Source of the DNA: Pontibacter sp. HSC-36F09
GTDB lineage: Bacteria; Bacteroidota; Bacteroidia; Cytophagales; Hymenobacteraceae
DNA length: 64,000 bases
Direction of reading: 5' to 3'
NCBI RefSeq assembly: GCF_024171605.1
Contig: NZ_JALKAA010000005.1
Span: forward strand, 1 to 64,000
The notes under the pieces were generated by a model. The model saw only the letters and a list, made by a program, of their open reading frames with translations. It was not told where the DNA came from and did not search any database. This document shows, piece by piece, positions 52,256 to 59,603 of this stretch; position 1 is the stretch's first letter; each line of letters starts with the position of its first letter. Position numbers and translations under genes: made by a program.

Positions 52256-52858
52256 TTAGATGGTGTCTGTCACGACAAGTAGCGCGTAGATCACTCCCGG
52301 AATCCAGAAGAGGAGCGTCAGGATGAGGCTGATCCAGAACTGCGTGCCTATACCTACGTGCAGGAACACAGCCAATGGAGGAAGCAGTACAGCCAGAATA
52401 ATTTTGATGATACTTAAATCGCCTCCACGGTCTTGCTTCAGAGCTTCTCGAATCTCTCTCTTAAATTCTTTTTTCTCGGCCTTGGTCATACTGGCAAGAC
52501 GCTCTTTCGCCATGGCCAGTGCCTCAGCTTCTGTCACCGTCACTTCTTCTGCAGCAACAGGGGCGATCGGGGCAACTTTCGGAGCTGGCGCAACGGGAGC
52601 GGCAGGTACAGCAGCACTAGCTTCGAGCACAGGTTCGGCTACTGCTTTTTCTGTAGCTTTTTCTTCAGCTGCAGCCATAGCGACTTCACTCAACGAAATC
52701 TTAGGGGCTACCTCCTGCTTTGGCGCAGGCTTTTTCATGTCGTTATAAGGCGCCTGCTTGTGGCCGGCAAATTCATAGTATTTGGCTGAGCTACAGGCAA
52801 ACATCAGTTGCGCGGCTACAAGAACAAACACCAGGTTAAGTAAACTTCTGATCTTCAT
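52256..52858 (-). CDS. Lipoprotein fused to a Pmp3/YqaE-like membrane domain
   Basis: A 200-residue protein from ATG 52858 (MKIRSLLNLVFVLVAAQ); the frame opens further upstream to 52948 without a better start. It has a lipoprotein signal (AQLMFACSS) followed by a Lys/Ala/Pro-rich linker (PAPKQEVAP, AAVPAAPVAPAPKVAP) and an EKATEKAVAEPV helix. The C-terminal ~55 residues (IIKIILAVLLPPLAVFLHVGIG plus WISLILTLLFWIPGVIYALLVV) match the small Pmp3/YqaE proteolipid family. A tethered Pmp3 domain is a lineage-specific arrangement, presumably spanning or contacting a membrane. Role in ion homeostasis or stress is inference. Confidence 0.8.
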   Translation of the reverse strand: MKIRSLLNLVFVLVAAQLMFACSSAKYYEFAGHKQAPYNDMKKPAPKQEVAPKISLSEVAMAAAEEKATEKAVAEPVLEASAAVPAAPVAPAPKVAPIAPVAAEEVTVTEAEALAMAKERLASMTKAEKKEFKREIREALKQDRGGDLSIIKIILAVLLPPLAVFLHVGIGTQFWISLILTLLFWIPGVIYALLVVTDTI

Positions 52859-52996
52859 AGTTTTAGATTTTAATTTATTAAAAATAAAAAGAGTGATCCC
52901 TGTTTGGGTATTAGCTAATGAAAGAGATAGTGCTAAAGTTATATGCAAAACTCTTCATATATAACATTAGTACTGTATTACAACATATTTTGTTCT

Positions 52997-53722
52997 CTAA
53001 ATAGTATGCTTCGAAAACAAAGCACCATTACGGTTTACCAGTTCCTGAAGCGTACGGGCCAACAGCATCTGTAATTCCTGCCAGCGAGCACCTCCTTGCT
53101 GCGGGAATTTCTGGTTTACTTCGAGTTCGATGCCCACATACTCATTGGCCGTGAATTTACGCCGCAGGTATGTCGGAAAGCCATCAGCTATACCCAGGTA
53201 CGGGTAGTTGAAGCGGACCAGCAGGTCTTTGTCTGCTTTGTTGAGGGCCGCTTTCCATTCTTTGCTGAAAGCCTGTTCGTACTTGCGTTTCGGGTCATAG
53301 AGCAGTCCAATGTCAGCCTGGCGCTCCTCTCCGTTCAGTACCGGTGTAAAGGTATGCACAGCCACATGCAGCACGCCCCTTCCCGCTGATACAAAATCCG
53401 ATACCATTTGCTCTACCTGCTCTCGGTAGGGTTTGTAGTGTTTTTCAAGCAGCCGCTCCTTTTCAGCAGGCGGCAGTACCTGGGTATAAGTTGAGAAAAG
53501 CTTGGCATGATGGAGGGAACGGTTCAGTTCCACCAGCAGCCGGCTGGTCTCAGCATAGAAACCAACATCAGCAATGGGTTTCAGGGTATTGTACAGTTCC
53601 AGTGCACCGATGTCGTAGCCCTGGTGTGTTTCCAGTATTTCCTCGTGCCCCTGAAAGAGTGGTGCATAGGCAGCTGGAATCAGATTTCCTCCGTGTTCAC
53701 AAGTCAGTAGTAATCTCAGCAT
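52997..53722 (-). CDS. N-formylglutamate amidohydrolase family enzyme
   Basis: A 241-residue FGase-fold hydrolase. Motifs are LLTCEHGGNLIP, THQGYDIGALEL, RLLVELNRSLHH, AVHTFTPVL and ADIGLLYDPKRK. Catalytic metal ligands come from the Glu/His and Asp motifs typical of the family (Glu in CEHGG, Asp in YDIG, His in AVHTF). Known members hydrolyse N-formylglutamate or related amides in histidine degradation; no other hut gene is near, so another amide substrate is likely. It starts within the last 7 bases of the GCS2-like gene and is the last gene of the cassette. Confidence 0.85.
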   Translation of the reverse strand: MLRLLLTCEHGGNLIPAAYAPLFQGHEEILETHQGYDIGALELYNTLKPIADVGFYAETSRLLVELNRSLHHAKLFSTYTQVLPPAEKERLLEKHYKPYREQVEQMVSDFVSAGRGVLHVAVHTFTPVLNGEERQADIGLLYDPKRKYEQAFSKEWKAALNKADKDLLVRFNYPYLGIADGFPTYLRRKFTANEYVGIELEVNQKFPQQGGARWQELQMLLARTLQELVNRNGALFSKHTI

Positions 53723-54972
53723 GGCTTTTCAGGTATAAAAACGCTGCCTTGTTCCAGGCAACGTGCAAGGCTCAGGTATACCCGCCGGATATCCTGCTCA
53801 CCAGGGTTTTCGCCCATTGCCTCTACGATGCGCTTGGAAAGGCAGCCGCGCGACAAAATCACATTAAGGGCATAGGCCACACAGGGCTGTTCTTCGAGGT
53901 TGAGCGTTTCGGTTACAATGTGCTTCCACAGTTCGCCCACCGTGCAGTTGTCTTTGCAGTCAAAGCCGAAGCAATCGATAAAGTCACGGTCGTTGATGAC
54001 AACCTCCTGTCCTTTGCGTACCACCTGCAGGAAGAGGTCCGACAACCGGTCTTCATCCCACTGTTTTAGTTTCTCTATGCCCACCCAACGCTCGGCTACC
54101 AAAGCTTGTATGGCAGCCACCACAGCCTGCAGCACGGCCATGTCCGCTACCGGACTCTCCTGAATGTCAATGATGCGAATTTCGATAGCACTGCGGTCGA
54201 AGCGGGCAATGGCACCGCGCGAATTCAGGAATTCCTCCTGCAGTACACCTTCCGGATCGTGTGGTGCCACAGCCTCATACATGCGGTTCAGGATCTGCTC
54301 CTCATAATCTTTTTGGGTGAACACAGCCTCAGGCACTACCTTGCCGGCAATAGCCGGAATCTTGCGCTGGTTTTGGCGGTATACCTCCAGGCGAGTGTCG
54401 AACAAGCCAGAGACTTTACCGTCCAGCACAGGGGAAGACGCAGCCAGGGCAGGTATAAGCGGCAGCACCATCCGGATGGCAGCGTGCAGCTTTCCGAATT
54501 CTTCATCGCTGCCAAAGGGCAGGTTCAAGTGTGTGCTTTGCAAATTGGCCCAGCCGTGTCCGCGACAGTCAAAGATGCGATTGTAGGCCTCGTACACGGC
54601 GTTGTGTTCGTGTGGCCAGAGTTTGGTTTCTTTAAAAGGATCCATGAGCGGGTGGGCTCCCGTCGGCAGCAGCATGGCGTTATGCTTTTCGAGCAGCTGA
54701 TTGATCTTCCTGACATGCTCCTGAAAATCATTCTCCAGTCCTTCCAGGGTATGAGCGGGCGACTGTGTTTTCAGTTCCACTACGTGCAGGACCAGTTCAT
54801 TGGACCAGGCCATTTTGCCAAACTCTACATCCGACACATAGGCACCTACCTCATCATAGATCAGCTGGTCGGTGATGGGCCGTACCTGCAGGGTGTCCCG
54901 GTCCACGATCATGTATTCCATCTCCACACCATAGCCTTCAAACAGGTGCAATGTCGCGGGTTTAGTACTCAT
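53716..54972 (-). CDS. Glutamate-cysteine ligase-like (GCS2) carboxylate-amine ligase
   Basis: A 418-residue protein from ATG 54972 (MSTKPATLHLFEGYGVEME). GCS2 motifs: YGVEMEYMIVDRDT (metal-binding Glu pair), SNELVLHVVELKTQSP, HPLMDPFKETKLWPH, LQSTHLNLPFGSDEEFG and SAIEIRIIDIQESP. These belong to the YbdK/EgtA-like glutamine-synthetase-fold ligases that join a carboxylate to an amine using ATP. Whether glutamate and which amine are used is unknown. The start overlaps the stop of the ATP-grasp gene by 11 bases, and its stop overlaps the next gene by 7. Confidence 0.85.
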   Translation of the reverse strand: MSTKPATLHLFEGYGVEMEYMIVDRDTLQVRPITDQLIYDEVGAYVSDVEFGKMAWSNELVLHVVELKTQSPAHTLEGLENDFQEHVRKINQLLEKHNAMLLPTGAHPLMDPFKETKLWPHEHNAVYEAYNRIFDCRGHGWANLQSTHLNLPFGSDEEFGKLHAAIRMVLPLIPALAASSPVLDGKVSGLFDTRLEVYRQNQRKIPAIAGKVVPEAVFTQKDYEEQILNRMYEAVAPHDPEGVLQEEFLNSRGAIARFDRSAIEIRIIDIQESPVADMAVLQAVVAAIQALVAERWVGIEKLKQWDEDRLSDLFLQVVRKGQEVVINDRDFIDCFGFDCKDNCTVGELWKHIVTETLNLEEQPCVAYALNVILSRGCLSKRIVEAMGENPGEQDIRRVYLSLARCLEQGSVFIPEKPC

Positions 54973-56437
54973 CTGTTCTAACGTTCTTGTTGTCATCTAT
55001 GCGTTTCTTTATGGATTTAAGGATAGCGGTATAAAGCTCTTTTTTGAGTATCTGATCTTCGCAACCGGCGTCGATGCTGGGGTTATCATTCACTTCAATC
55101 ACATAGGCTTTTCCGTCAATCTCCTTTATATCCACTCCATACAGCCCGTTGCCGATCAGGTTTGCCGCCTTGATGGCCGTGTGCAGCACTGCGAAGGGCA
55201 CCTCCTCAAACGGCACCGTTTCGTGGTCACCTTCGGTATCGTTCTTTTTGCCACTCCAGTTATAGATCTGCCAGTGTCCCTTGGCCATGAAGTACTTGCA
55301 GGCATAAAGCGGCTGCTTGTCCATAATACCAATGCGCCAATCAAAATCCGTTGGTGTAAATTCCTGCCCGATGATCAGCTCAGAATCTACCAGCATCTCA
55401 TCCAGTTCCCGCTGCAGTCCTTCGCTGTCTTTGGCCTTCACAACACCCTGCGAAAAAGAACTGTCTGGTTTCTTGAGCACGCAAGGTATACCGAGCTCCT
55501 GCTCCACCAGATCGCGGTTGTCTTTGTGGATGATCATCGTTTTAGGTATAGGAACTTTGGCTTTGGTGAGCAATTCGGCCAGGTATACCTTGTTGGTGCA
55601 GCGCAGGATTGAGATCGGATCGTCGATCACCACCAGGCCATCGGCATACGCTTTACGGGCGAATTTGTAGGTATGGTGGTTGACTGATGTAGTCTCGCGG
55701 ATAAAGAGTGCATCAAACTCAGCCAATCTGCGGTAGTCGTCTTTCGTGATCATCTCAACATAAAAGCCCATGCTCTCACCAGCCTCTACAAAATGCTGCA
55801 AAGCTTTCTTATTGGACGGAGGTTCCTTTTCATCCGGATCTACCAGTATGGCTAGATCGTAAATTTTGTTGCGCCCGATTTTAGCACCCGAAAAGCGGTG
55901 TCTCGCAAAATAGGACTTCGCAAAACGCAGCAAATAGCGCCAGTGATGCTCTGGTACGTCGTTGATAGGTATAGCCGAAATACTTTGTAGCACCCATTCA
56001 TCTTTATAGACGAACTGCGCCCGCAGGAGCGGCGCCTGGAACAGGTCGTGCAATTGCTTGCAGAGCTTCTCGTACTTTTGTGCCACATTCTGCCCGAAGT
56101 AAATGCTCAGGGTAAAAGACTTGGACCGTAGACTACCCAGCGTTTTATGGATCAGGTCGTTGAGCTCCACGGTTATGGCCCGCACAATGGTCGGGCTTTT
56201 GAGGTCCTGCATGGTGGCCACGCTAGGTATAGGCTTGTGTCCTCTGGCCTCGGCTAACAAGGACACGTAGTAACCGGCACTCTGGTATTTGTAAGAGCGG
56301 CACAGGTTAAAAATTCGGGCATTCTTTATGTCCGTATAGGCGGTATCTGTCAGGTAGGTTTGCACATCCACCACTTCCACGTCTTCAATCGCCACATCCC
56401 AGTCTTTGGGATAATCCACTACAACTATTTTTCGCAT
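54962..56437 (-). CDS. RimK-family ATP-grasp ligase with RLAN N-terminal domain
   Basis: A 491-residue protein. Residues 1-~150 are the RimK-like ATP-grasp N-terminal (RLAN) domain (KIVVVDYPKDWDVAIEDVEVVD, RIFNLCRSYKYQSAGYYVSLLAEARGHKPIPS); residues ~190-480 are the ATP-grasp domain, with nucleotide contacts VLKKPDSSFSQGV (residues 320-332) and the metal-binding VIEVNDNPSID (447-456). The family makes peptide-like bonds, usually adding glutamate to a peptide or protein end. It begins 3 bases after the C39 gene stop and ends inside the GCS2 start, so all four genes are coupled. Substrate unknown. Confidence 0.85.
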   Translation of the reverse strand: MRKIVVVDYPKDWDVAIEDVEVVDVQTYLTDTAYTDIKNARIFNLCRSYKYQSAGYYVSLLAEARGHKPIPSVATMQDLKSPTIVRAITVELNDLIHKTLGSLRSKSFTLSIYFGQNVAQKYEKLCKQLHDLFQAPLLRAQFVYKDEWVLQSISAIPINDVPEHHWRYLLRFAKSYFARHRFSGAKIGRNKIYDLAILVDPDEKEPPSNKKALQHFVEAGESMGFYVEMITKDDYRRLAEFDALFIRETTSVNHHTYKFARKAYADGLVVIDDPISILRCTNKVYLAELLTKAKVPIPKTMIIHKDNRDLVEQELGIPCVLKKPDSSFSQGVVKAKDSEGLQRELDEMLVDSELIIGQEFTPTDFDWRIGIMDKQPLYACKYFMAKGHWQIYNWSGKKNDTEGDHETVPFEEVPFAVLHTAIKAANLIGNGLYGVDIKEIDGKAYVIEVNDNPSIDAGCEDQILKKELYTAILKSIKKRIDDNKNVRTDEY

Positions 56438-56440
56438 GGT

Positions 56441-57163
56441 TTATTCGTCGATGGGTTCAGAGTCCACTGGCTTGATGGCCAGCAGGTTTGCATCAAAAGT
56501 AGCCATGCCCAGCATAATAGAGTTGAGCAGGCGCGATGCTTTCACCTCGTAGTAATTGTTTTGAAAAAAAGGATTCTCCTGATAAGGATCTGCTACCACA
56601 ATCTGTCTCTGATCATCGGCAAAGCCACACAGCACCACAAAATGCCCCATCGGGTAACCACGCACATCGTCGTAAATGGAGTTGCCGGCTTCATCGCTCG
56701 TTTCCCGGGAACTTTGGTACAGGTAAGTGGCACTGAGTCCTGTGAGCAGCGGAATGCCTTTTTCAAAATACTCCCGCAGCAGCCCTTTGGTCAGGTCAGT
56801 GCAGCGCAACTCGCCGCCTCTTTGCAGAAAATCAATGTAAGCCAGGGTAGCCCGTTTAAATTTGCCGCCTTTCTTAAAGGCCAGTTGCTCCTCCAGTCTC
56901 ACGATGATTTCCTCGTTGGTGAGCAGAAACCAGGTAGGATCAAAAATATGCAGGTTGTAGGTATAGATGCGGGCCTTATAGCCCCGCTTGAGGGCATGAC
57001 AGGCCAGCAAAACCTCCAGTGTGCCGCCTTCGTCCAGGTATGGCACTTCTTTGATGACCTCGCTTAGCGAGATGGGGTCTTTGAAATAACGATACACCGC
57101 ATGCAAACTGGTAGGTCCGCAGGTGGAGTCATCAGGTTGCGTATGGATCTTGATCGGAATCAC
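56441..57163 (-). CDS. C39-like cysteine peptidase
   Basis: A 240-residue papain-fold protein. The catalytic Cys15 lies in QPDDSTCGPTSLHAVYRYF, His174 in GYPMGHFVVLCGF and Asp192 in IVVADPYQENPF, which is a complete Cys-His-Asp triad of C39-like peptidases. A Gln in the oxyanion position is not obvious. There is no signal peptide, unlike bacteriocin-processing C39 domains, so it acts in the cytoplasm. It is the first gene of the four-gene cassette. It likely cleaves or reverses a peptide or isopeptide bond made by the ligases; that is inference. Confidence 0.78.
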   Translation of the reverse strand: MIPIKIHTQPDDSTCGPTSLHAVYRYFKDPISLSEVIKEVPYLDEGGTLEVLLACHALKRGYKARIYTYNLHIFDPTWFLLTNEEIIVRLEEQLAFKKGGKFKRATLAYIDFLQRGGELRCTDLTKGLLREYFEKGIPLLTGLSATYLYQSSRETSDEAGNSIYDDVRGYPMGHFVVLCGFADDQRQIVVADPYQENPFFQNNYYEVKASRLLNSIMLGMATFDANLLAIKPVDSEPIDE

Positions 57164-57350
57164 AGGCAGCTATTTTGTGTTGCACTTAATATCAGTGTGC
57201 CTGTTATACGCGGACTATGAAAGAAGTTATCTGTATTTTAGAAAGAAGAAGTAACAGTATGCCGCAGGATCAGTGCCTCAATAAATCAGGTTTATATTGG
57301 GGAATATAAGTCGAAAACGTATCTTGTCTTTTACATAACGCTTATTTAAT

Positions 57351-58037
57351 ATGAACTGGGCCTATCGGATTACAAAACGTGATAAAGTGGCATTTGCGCT
57401 GGGTTCAGTGTTTGCTATCATTATTCTGGCGAACTGGTTTGCCAGCTACAGCATCGGGCGGGTGAGTAACCAGTTTAGCGAGGTATACCACGACCGCCTG
57501 GTGCCTTCGCTGGTTATTTCGGATGTGATGGAACGCTATTACCAGAACCGCCTGACATTGGAGGACCATATTCTTTCAGGCTCTGCCGCGGAACAGGACC
57601 GTCTGCAAAAGCTTGTGGAAGCTAATACACTGGAGATCGAAACACTGATCAACCAGTTTGAGCAAACATACCTAATCGAGCGCGAAAGCGCCGGTTTGGC
57701 TACCTATAATAAAGAGTTTGGAAAGCTGGTGGCGGTGCAGGATCACATCTTAAAACTAAGCACCGAAGGAGAAAAAGCACAGGCAGAGCACCTATACCGT
57801 ACAGAAGGGCATCAGGCTTTCCTGCACTTGCTGGTGCCGCTACACGAACTGATCAGGCTGCAGGGGGAAGTAGGAAAAGAATTGTACCTGTCGGCTGACA
57901 GACAGGTAAAAACACTGAAGATTCTCTCTTACCTGGTGATTGGTATGTCGGTGTTTATAGGCCTGCTGGTGATCACACTCCTGCAAGCCACCCGAAAACT
58001 GAATAACATCAAGCCGCAGAATTACCATCTGAATTAA
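57351..58037 (+). CDS. Orphan membrane sensor with chemoreceptor-type four-helix bundle
   Basis: A 228-residue protein with two membrane helices (~residues 14-34, VAFALGSVFAIIILANWFASY; ~190-212, LKILSYLVIGMSVFIGLLVITLL). The ~155-residue periplasmic part is helical, resembling the 4HB_MCP ligand-binding domain (QFSEVYHDRLVPSLVISDVMERYYQNRLTLEDHIL). There is no HAMP, kinase, cyclase or signalling domain; the cytoplasmic tail is only ~16 residues. It therefore cannot signal alone. It is divergent from the four-gene amidoligase cassette, with 187 bp between starts, so they may share regulation. Confidence 0.75.
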   Translation: MNWAYRITKRDKVAFALGSVFAIIILANWFASYSIGRVSNQFSEVYHDRLVPSLVISDVMERYYQNRLTLEDHILSGSAAEQDRLQKLVEANTLEIETLINQFEQTYLIERESAGLATYNKEFGKLVAVQDHILKLSTEGEKAQAEHLYRTEGHQAFLHLLVPLHELIRLQGEVGKELYLSADRQVKTLKILSYLVIGMSVFIGLLVITLLQATRKLNNIKPQNYHLN

Positions 58038-58073
58038 AAAATGGCAGGTAGAAAAGTAAGCTATACCTGAAAT

Positions 58074-58109
58074 TGAAAGGCCTTGTGCTATCATGCACAA
58101 GGCCTTTCA
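58074..58109. terminator. Perfect bidirectional terminator
   Basis: TGAAAGGCCTTGTGC (58074-58088) pairs perfectly with GCACAAGGCCTTTCA (58095-58109) around TATCAT. It separates the convergent sensor gene and argH. Confidence 0.9.
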
Positions 58110-58116
58110 TTTCAAC

Positions 58117-59448
58117 TTATTTTACCAGTTCACTCAGCGCCTGCTCTGCTCTTTCGAATTGGAAGCCACCAATTGCCTGGTCCATCAAGGCAGCGATTTC
58201 CTGATTGCAAAGATTACCGATGCTGCCCTCGTGGGTATGGGTGACGGACTCCGGAACAGTGAAGGTGCCTGCTTCAATTCGTTCGCCCACCACTTTATAA
58301 GCATCCCGGAAAGGCATTCCTGCCAATACCTCCGCATTCACGGCGTCTACGCTGAAGGCATACTTGTACTTTTCTTCGTCCATTATCTGATCGCGTACCT
58401 GTAATTGCGGCAGCATAAAGGTCATCATCTGCAGGCAATCTTTCAGTTCAGTGATAGCCGGGAAAAGCGATTCCTTGAGCAACTGCAGCTCCCGGTGATA
58501 GCCGGAAGGCAGGTTGACGAGCAGCATGGAGATTTCAGTTGGAAGGGCCTGCATTTTATTACACTTGCCGCGCATGATCTCAAACACATCCGGGTTCTTC
58601 TTATGCGGCATGATGCTCGATCCCGTAGTCAGGTTATCTGGTAGACTTACGAAAGCAAAGTTCTGGCTCATATACAGACAAAGGTCCATCGACATCCGCG
58701 CCAGCGTAGCCGCTACTGAAGCCATGGCGGTACTCACCACCCGCTCCGTTTTACCCCGACCCATCTGCGCATACACCACGTTGTAGTTCATGGTGCCAAA
58801 GCCGAGCAAATCCGTTGTCAACTGGCGGTTGAGCGGAAAGGAAGAACCGTATCCTGCTGCAGAGCCCAGTGGATTTTTGTCCGTAATTTTATATGCCGCC
58901 TGCAGCAGCAGTACGTCATCAACCAGACTTTCGGCATAGGCACCAAACCACAAACCGAAGGACGAAGGCATAGCTACCTGCAGGTGGGTATAGCCGGGCA
59001 GTAGTTTGTCTTTGTGGCGCTCGCTCTGCTCCTGCATCACATCAAACAAAAGTTTTACTTCCTGTACCAGTTGCTGCAGTTCGTAACGCAGGTATAGCTT
59101 CAGGTCCACCAGCACCTGGTCGTTACGTGAGCGGCCGCTGTGAATTTTCTTACCGGCTTCACCCAACTTACGCGTCAGCTCCAACTCTACCTGCGAGTGG
59201 ATGTCTTCTACGCCTGACTCAATCTCAAAATCTCCAGCCACGATGCGACGATAAATGGCTTTCATCTCCTGCTGTAAAGCGTCCAGATCGTCCTTCTCCA
59301 GCAAACCCACCTGCTCCAGCATACGTGTATGCGCCAGAGAGCCCAATACATCGAAAGCAGCCAACTGCATGTCAAATTCCGGATCGCGACCCACCGTAAA
59401 TTGTTCGATCTCCTTTTTAACGTCGGTGTTCTTTTGCCAGAGTTTCAT
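58117..59448 (-). CDS. argH: Argininosuccinate lyase
   Basis: A 443-residue enzyme splitting argininosuccinate into arginine and fumarate, the last step of arginine synthesis. Signature GSSIMPHKKNPD (fumarase/aspartase superfamily) lies near residue 275, with HSGRSRNDQV and TGTSAMP-like neighbours. Residues conserved in ArgH (SRNDQ, THLQ in YTHLQVAMPS, PLGSAAGYG) are all present. It is the last gene of the arginine operon (argC-argD-argF'-argB-argE-argH), separated from argE by 155 bp of repeats. The C-end is complete and followed by the bidirectional terminator. Confidence 0.95.
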   Translation of the reverse strand: MKLWQKNTDVKKEIEQFTVGRDPEFDMQLAAFDVLGSLAHTRMLEQVGLLEKDDLDALQQEMKAIYRRIVAGDFEIESGVEDIHSQVELELTRKLGEAGKKIHSGRSRNDQVLVDLKLYLRYELQQLVQEVKLLFDVMQEQSERHKDKLLPGYTHLQVAMPSSFGLWFGAYAESLVDDVLLLQAAYKITDKNPLGSAAGYGSSFPLNRQLTTDLLGFGTMNYNVVYAQMGRGKTERVVSTAMASVAATLARMSMDLCLYMSQNFAFVSLPDNLTTGSSIMPHKKNPDVFEIMRGKCNKMQALPTEISMLLVNLPSGYHRELQLLKESLFPAITELKDCLQMMTFMLPQLQVRDQIMDEEKYKYAFSVDAVNAEVLAGMPFRDAYKVVGERIEAGTFTVPESVTHTHEGSIGNLCNQEIAALMDQAIGGFQFERAEQALSELVK

Positions 59449-59453
59449 ATTTT

Positions 59454-59492
59454 GATTGAGTGAGTTAGTGATTGAGTGAATGAGTGATTTTT
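59454..59492 (-). repeat. Octamer-repeat leader of argH
   Basis: Five successive 8-base units of the form TGAnTnAG run into a T-run; the word GTGAATGAGTGATTT at 59476-59490 is identical to the tract near 20269. On the argH mRNA it gives a G-free, C/A/T-rich leader ending next to the ATG. Confidence 0.7.
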
Positions 59493-59495
59493 TAC

Positions 59496-59574
59496 TGTCA
59501 TTTCGAACACAGAGAGAAATCTGATAGGTCTACTTGCCAAATTTTATCAGATTTCTCATTGCATTCGGAATAAC
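59496..59574. mobile_element. 79 bp MITE-like inverted repeat
   Basis: Left arm TGTCATTTCGAACACAGAGA... and right arm ending ...GCATTCGGAATAACA are imperfect inverted repeats (about 25 of 31 positions matching) including the perfect core GAGAAATCTGATA. I recognise the sequence type as a dispersed intergenic repeat of Bacteroidota. It sits in the argE-argH gap. Confidence 0.7.
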
Positions 59575-59603
59575 AGGTAACAGGTTCGATTCCCGCCCAG
59601 GTA

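Noticed and set aside
54106..54981. 291-codon plus-strand frame
   Set aside because: Exact antisense of the GCS2-like gene, whose motifs are clear; no recognisable protein features.
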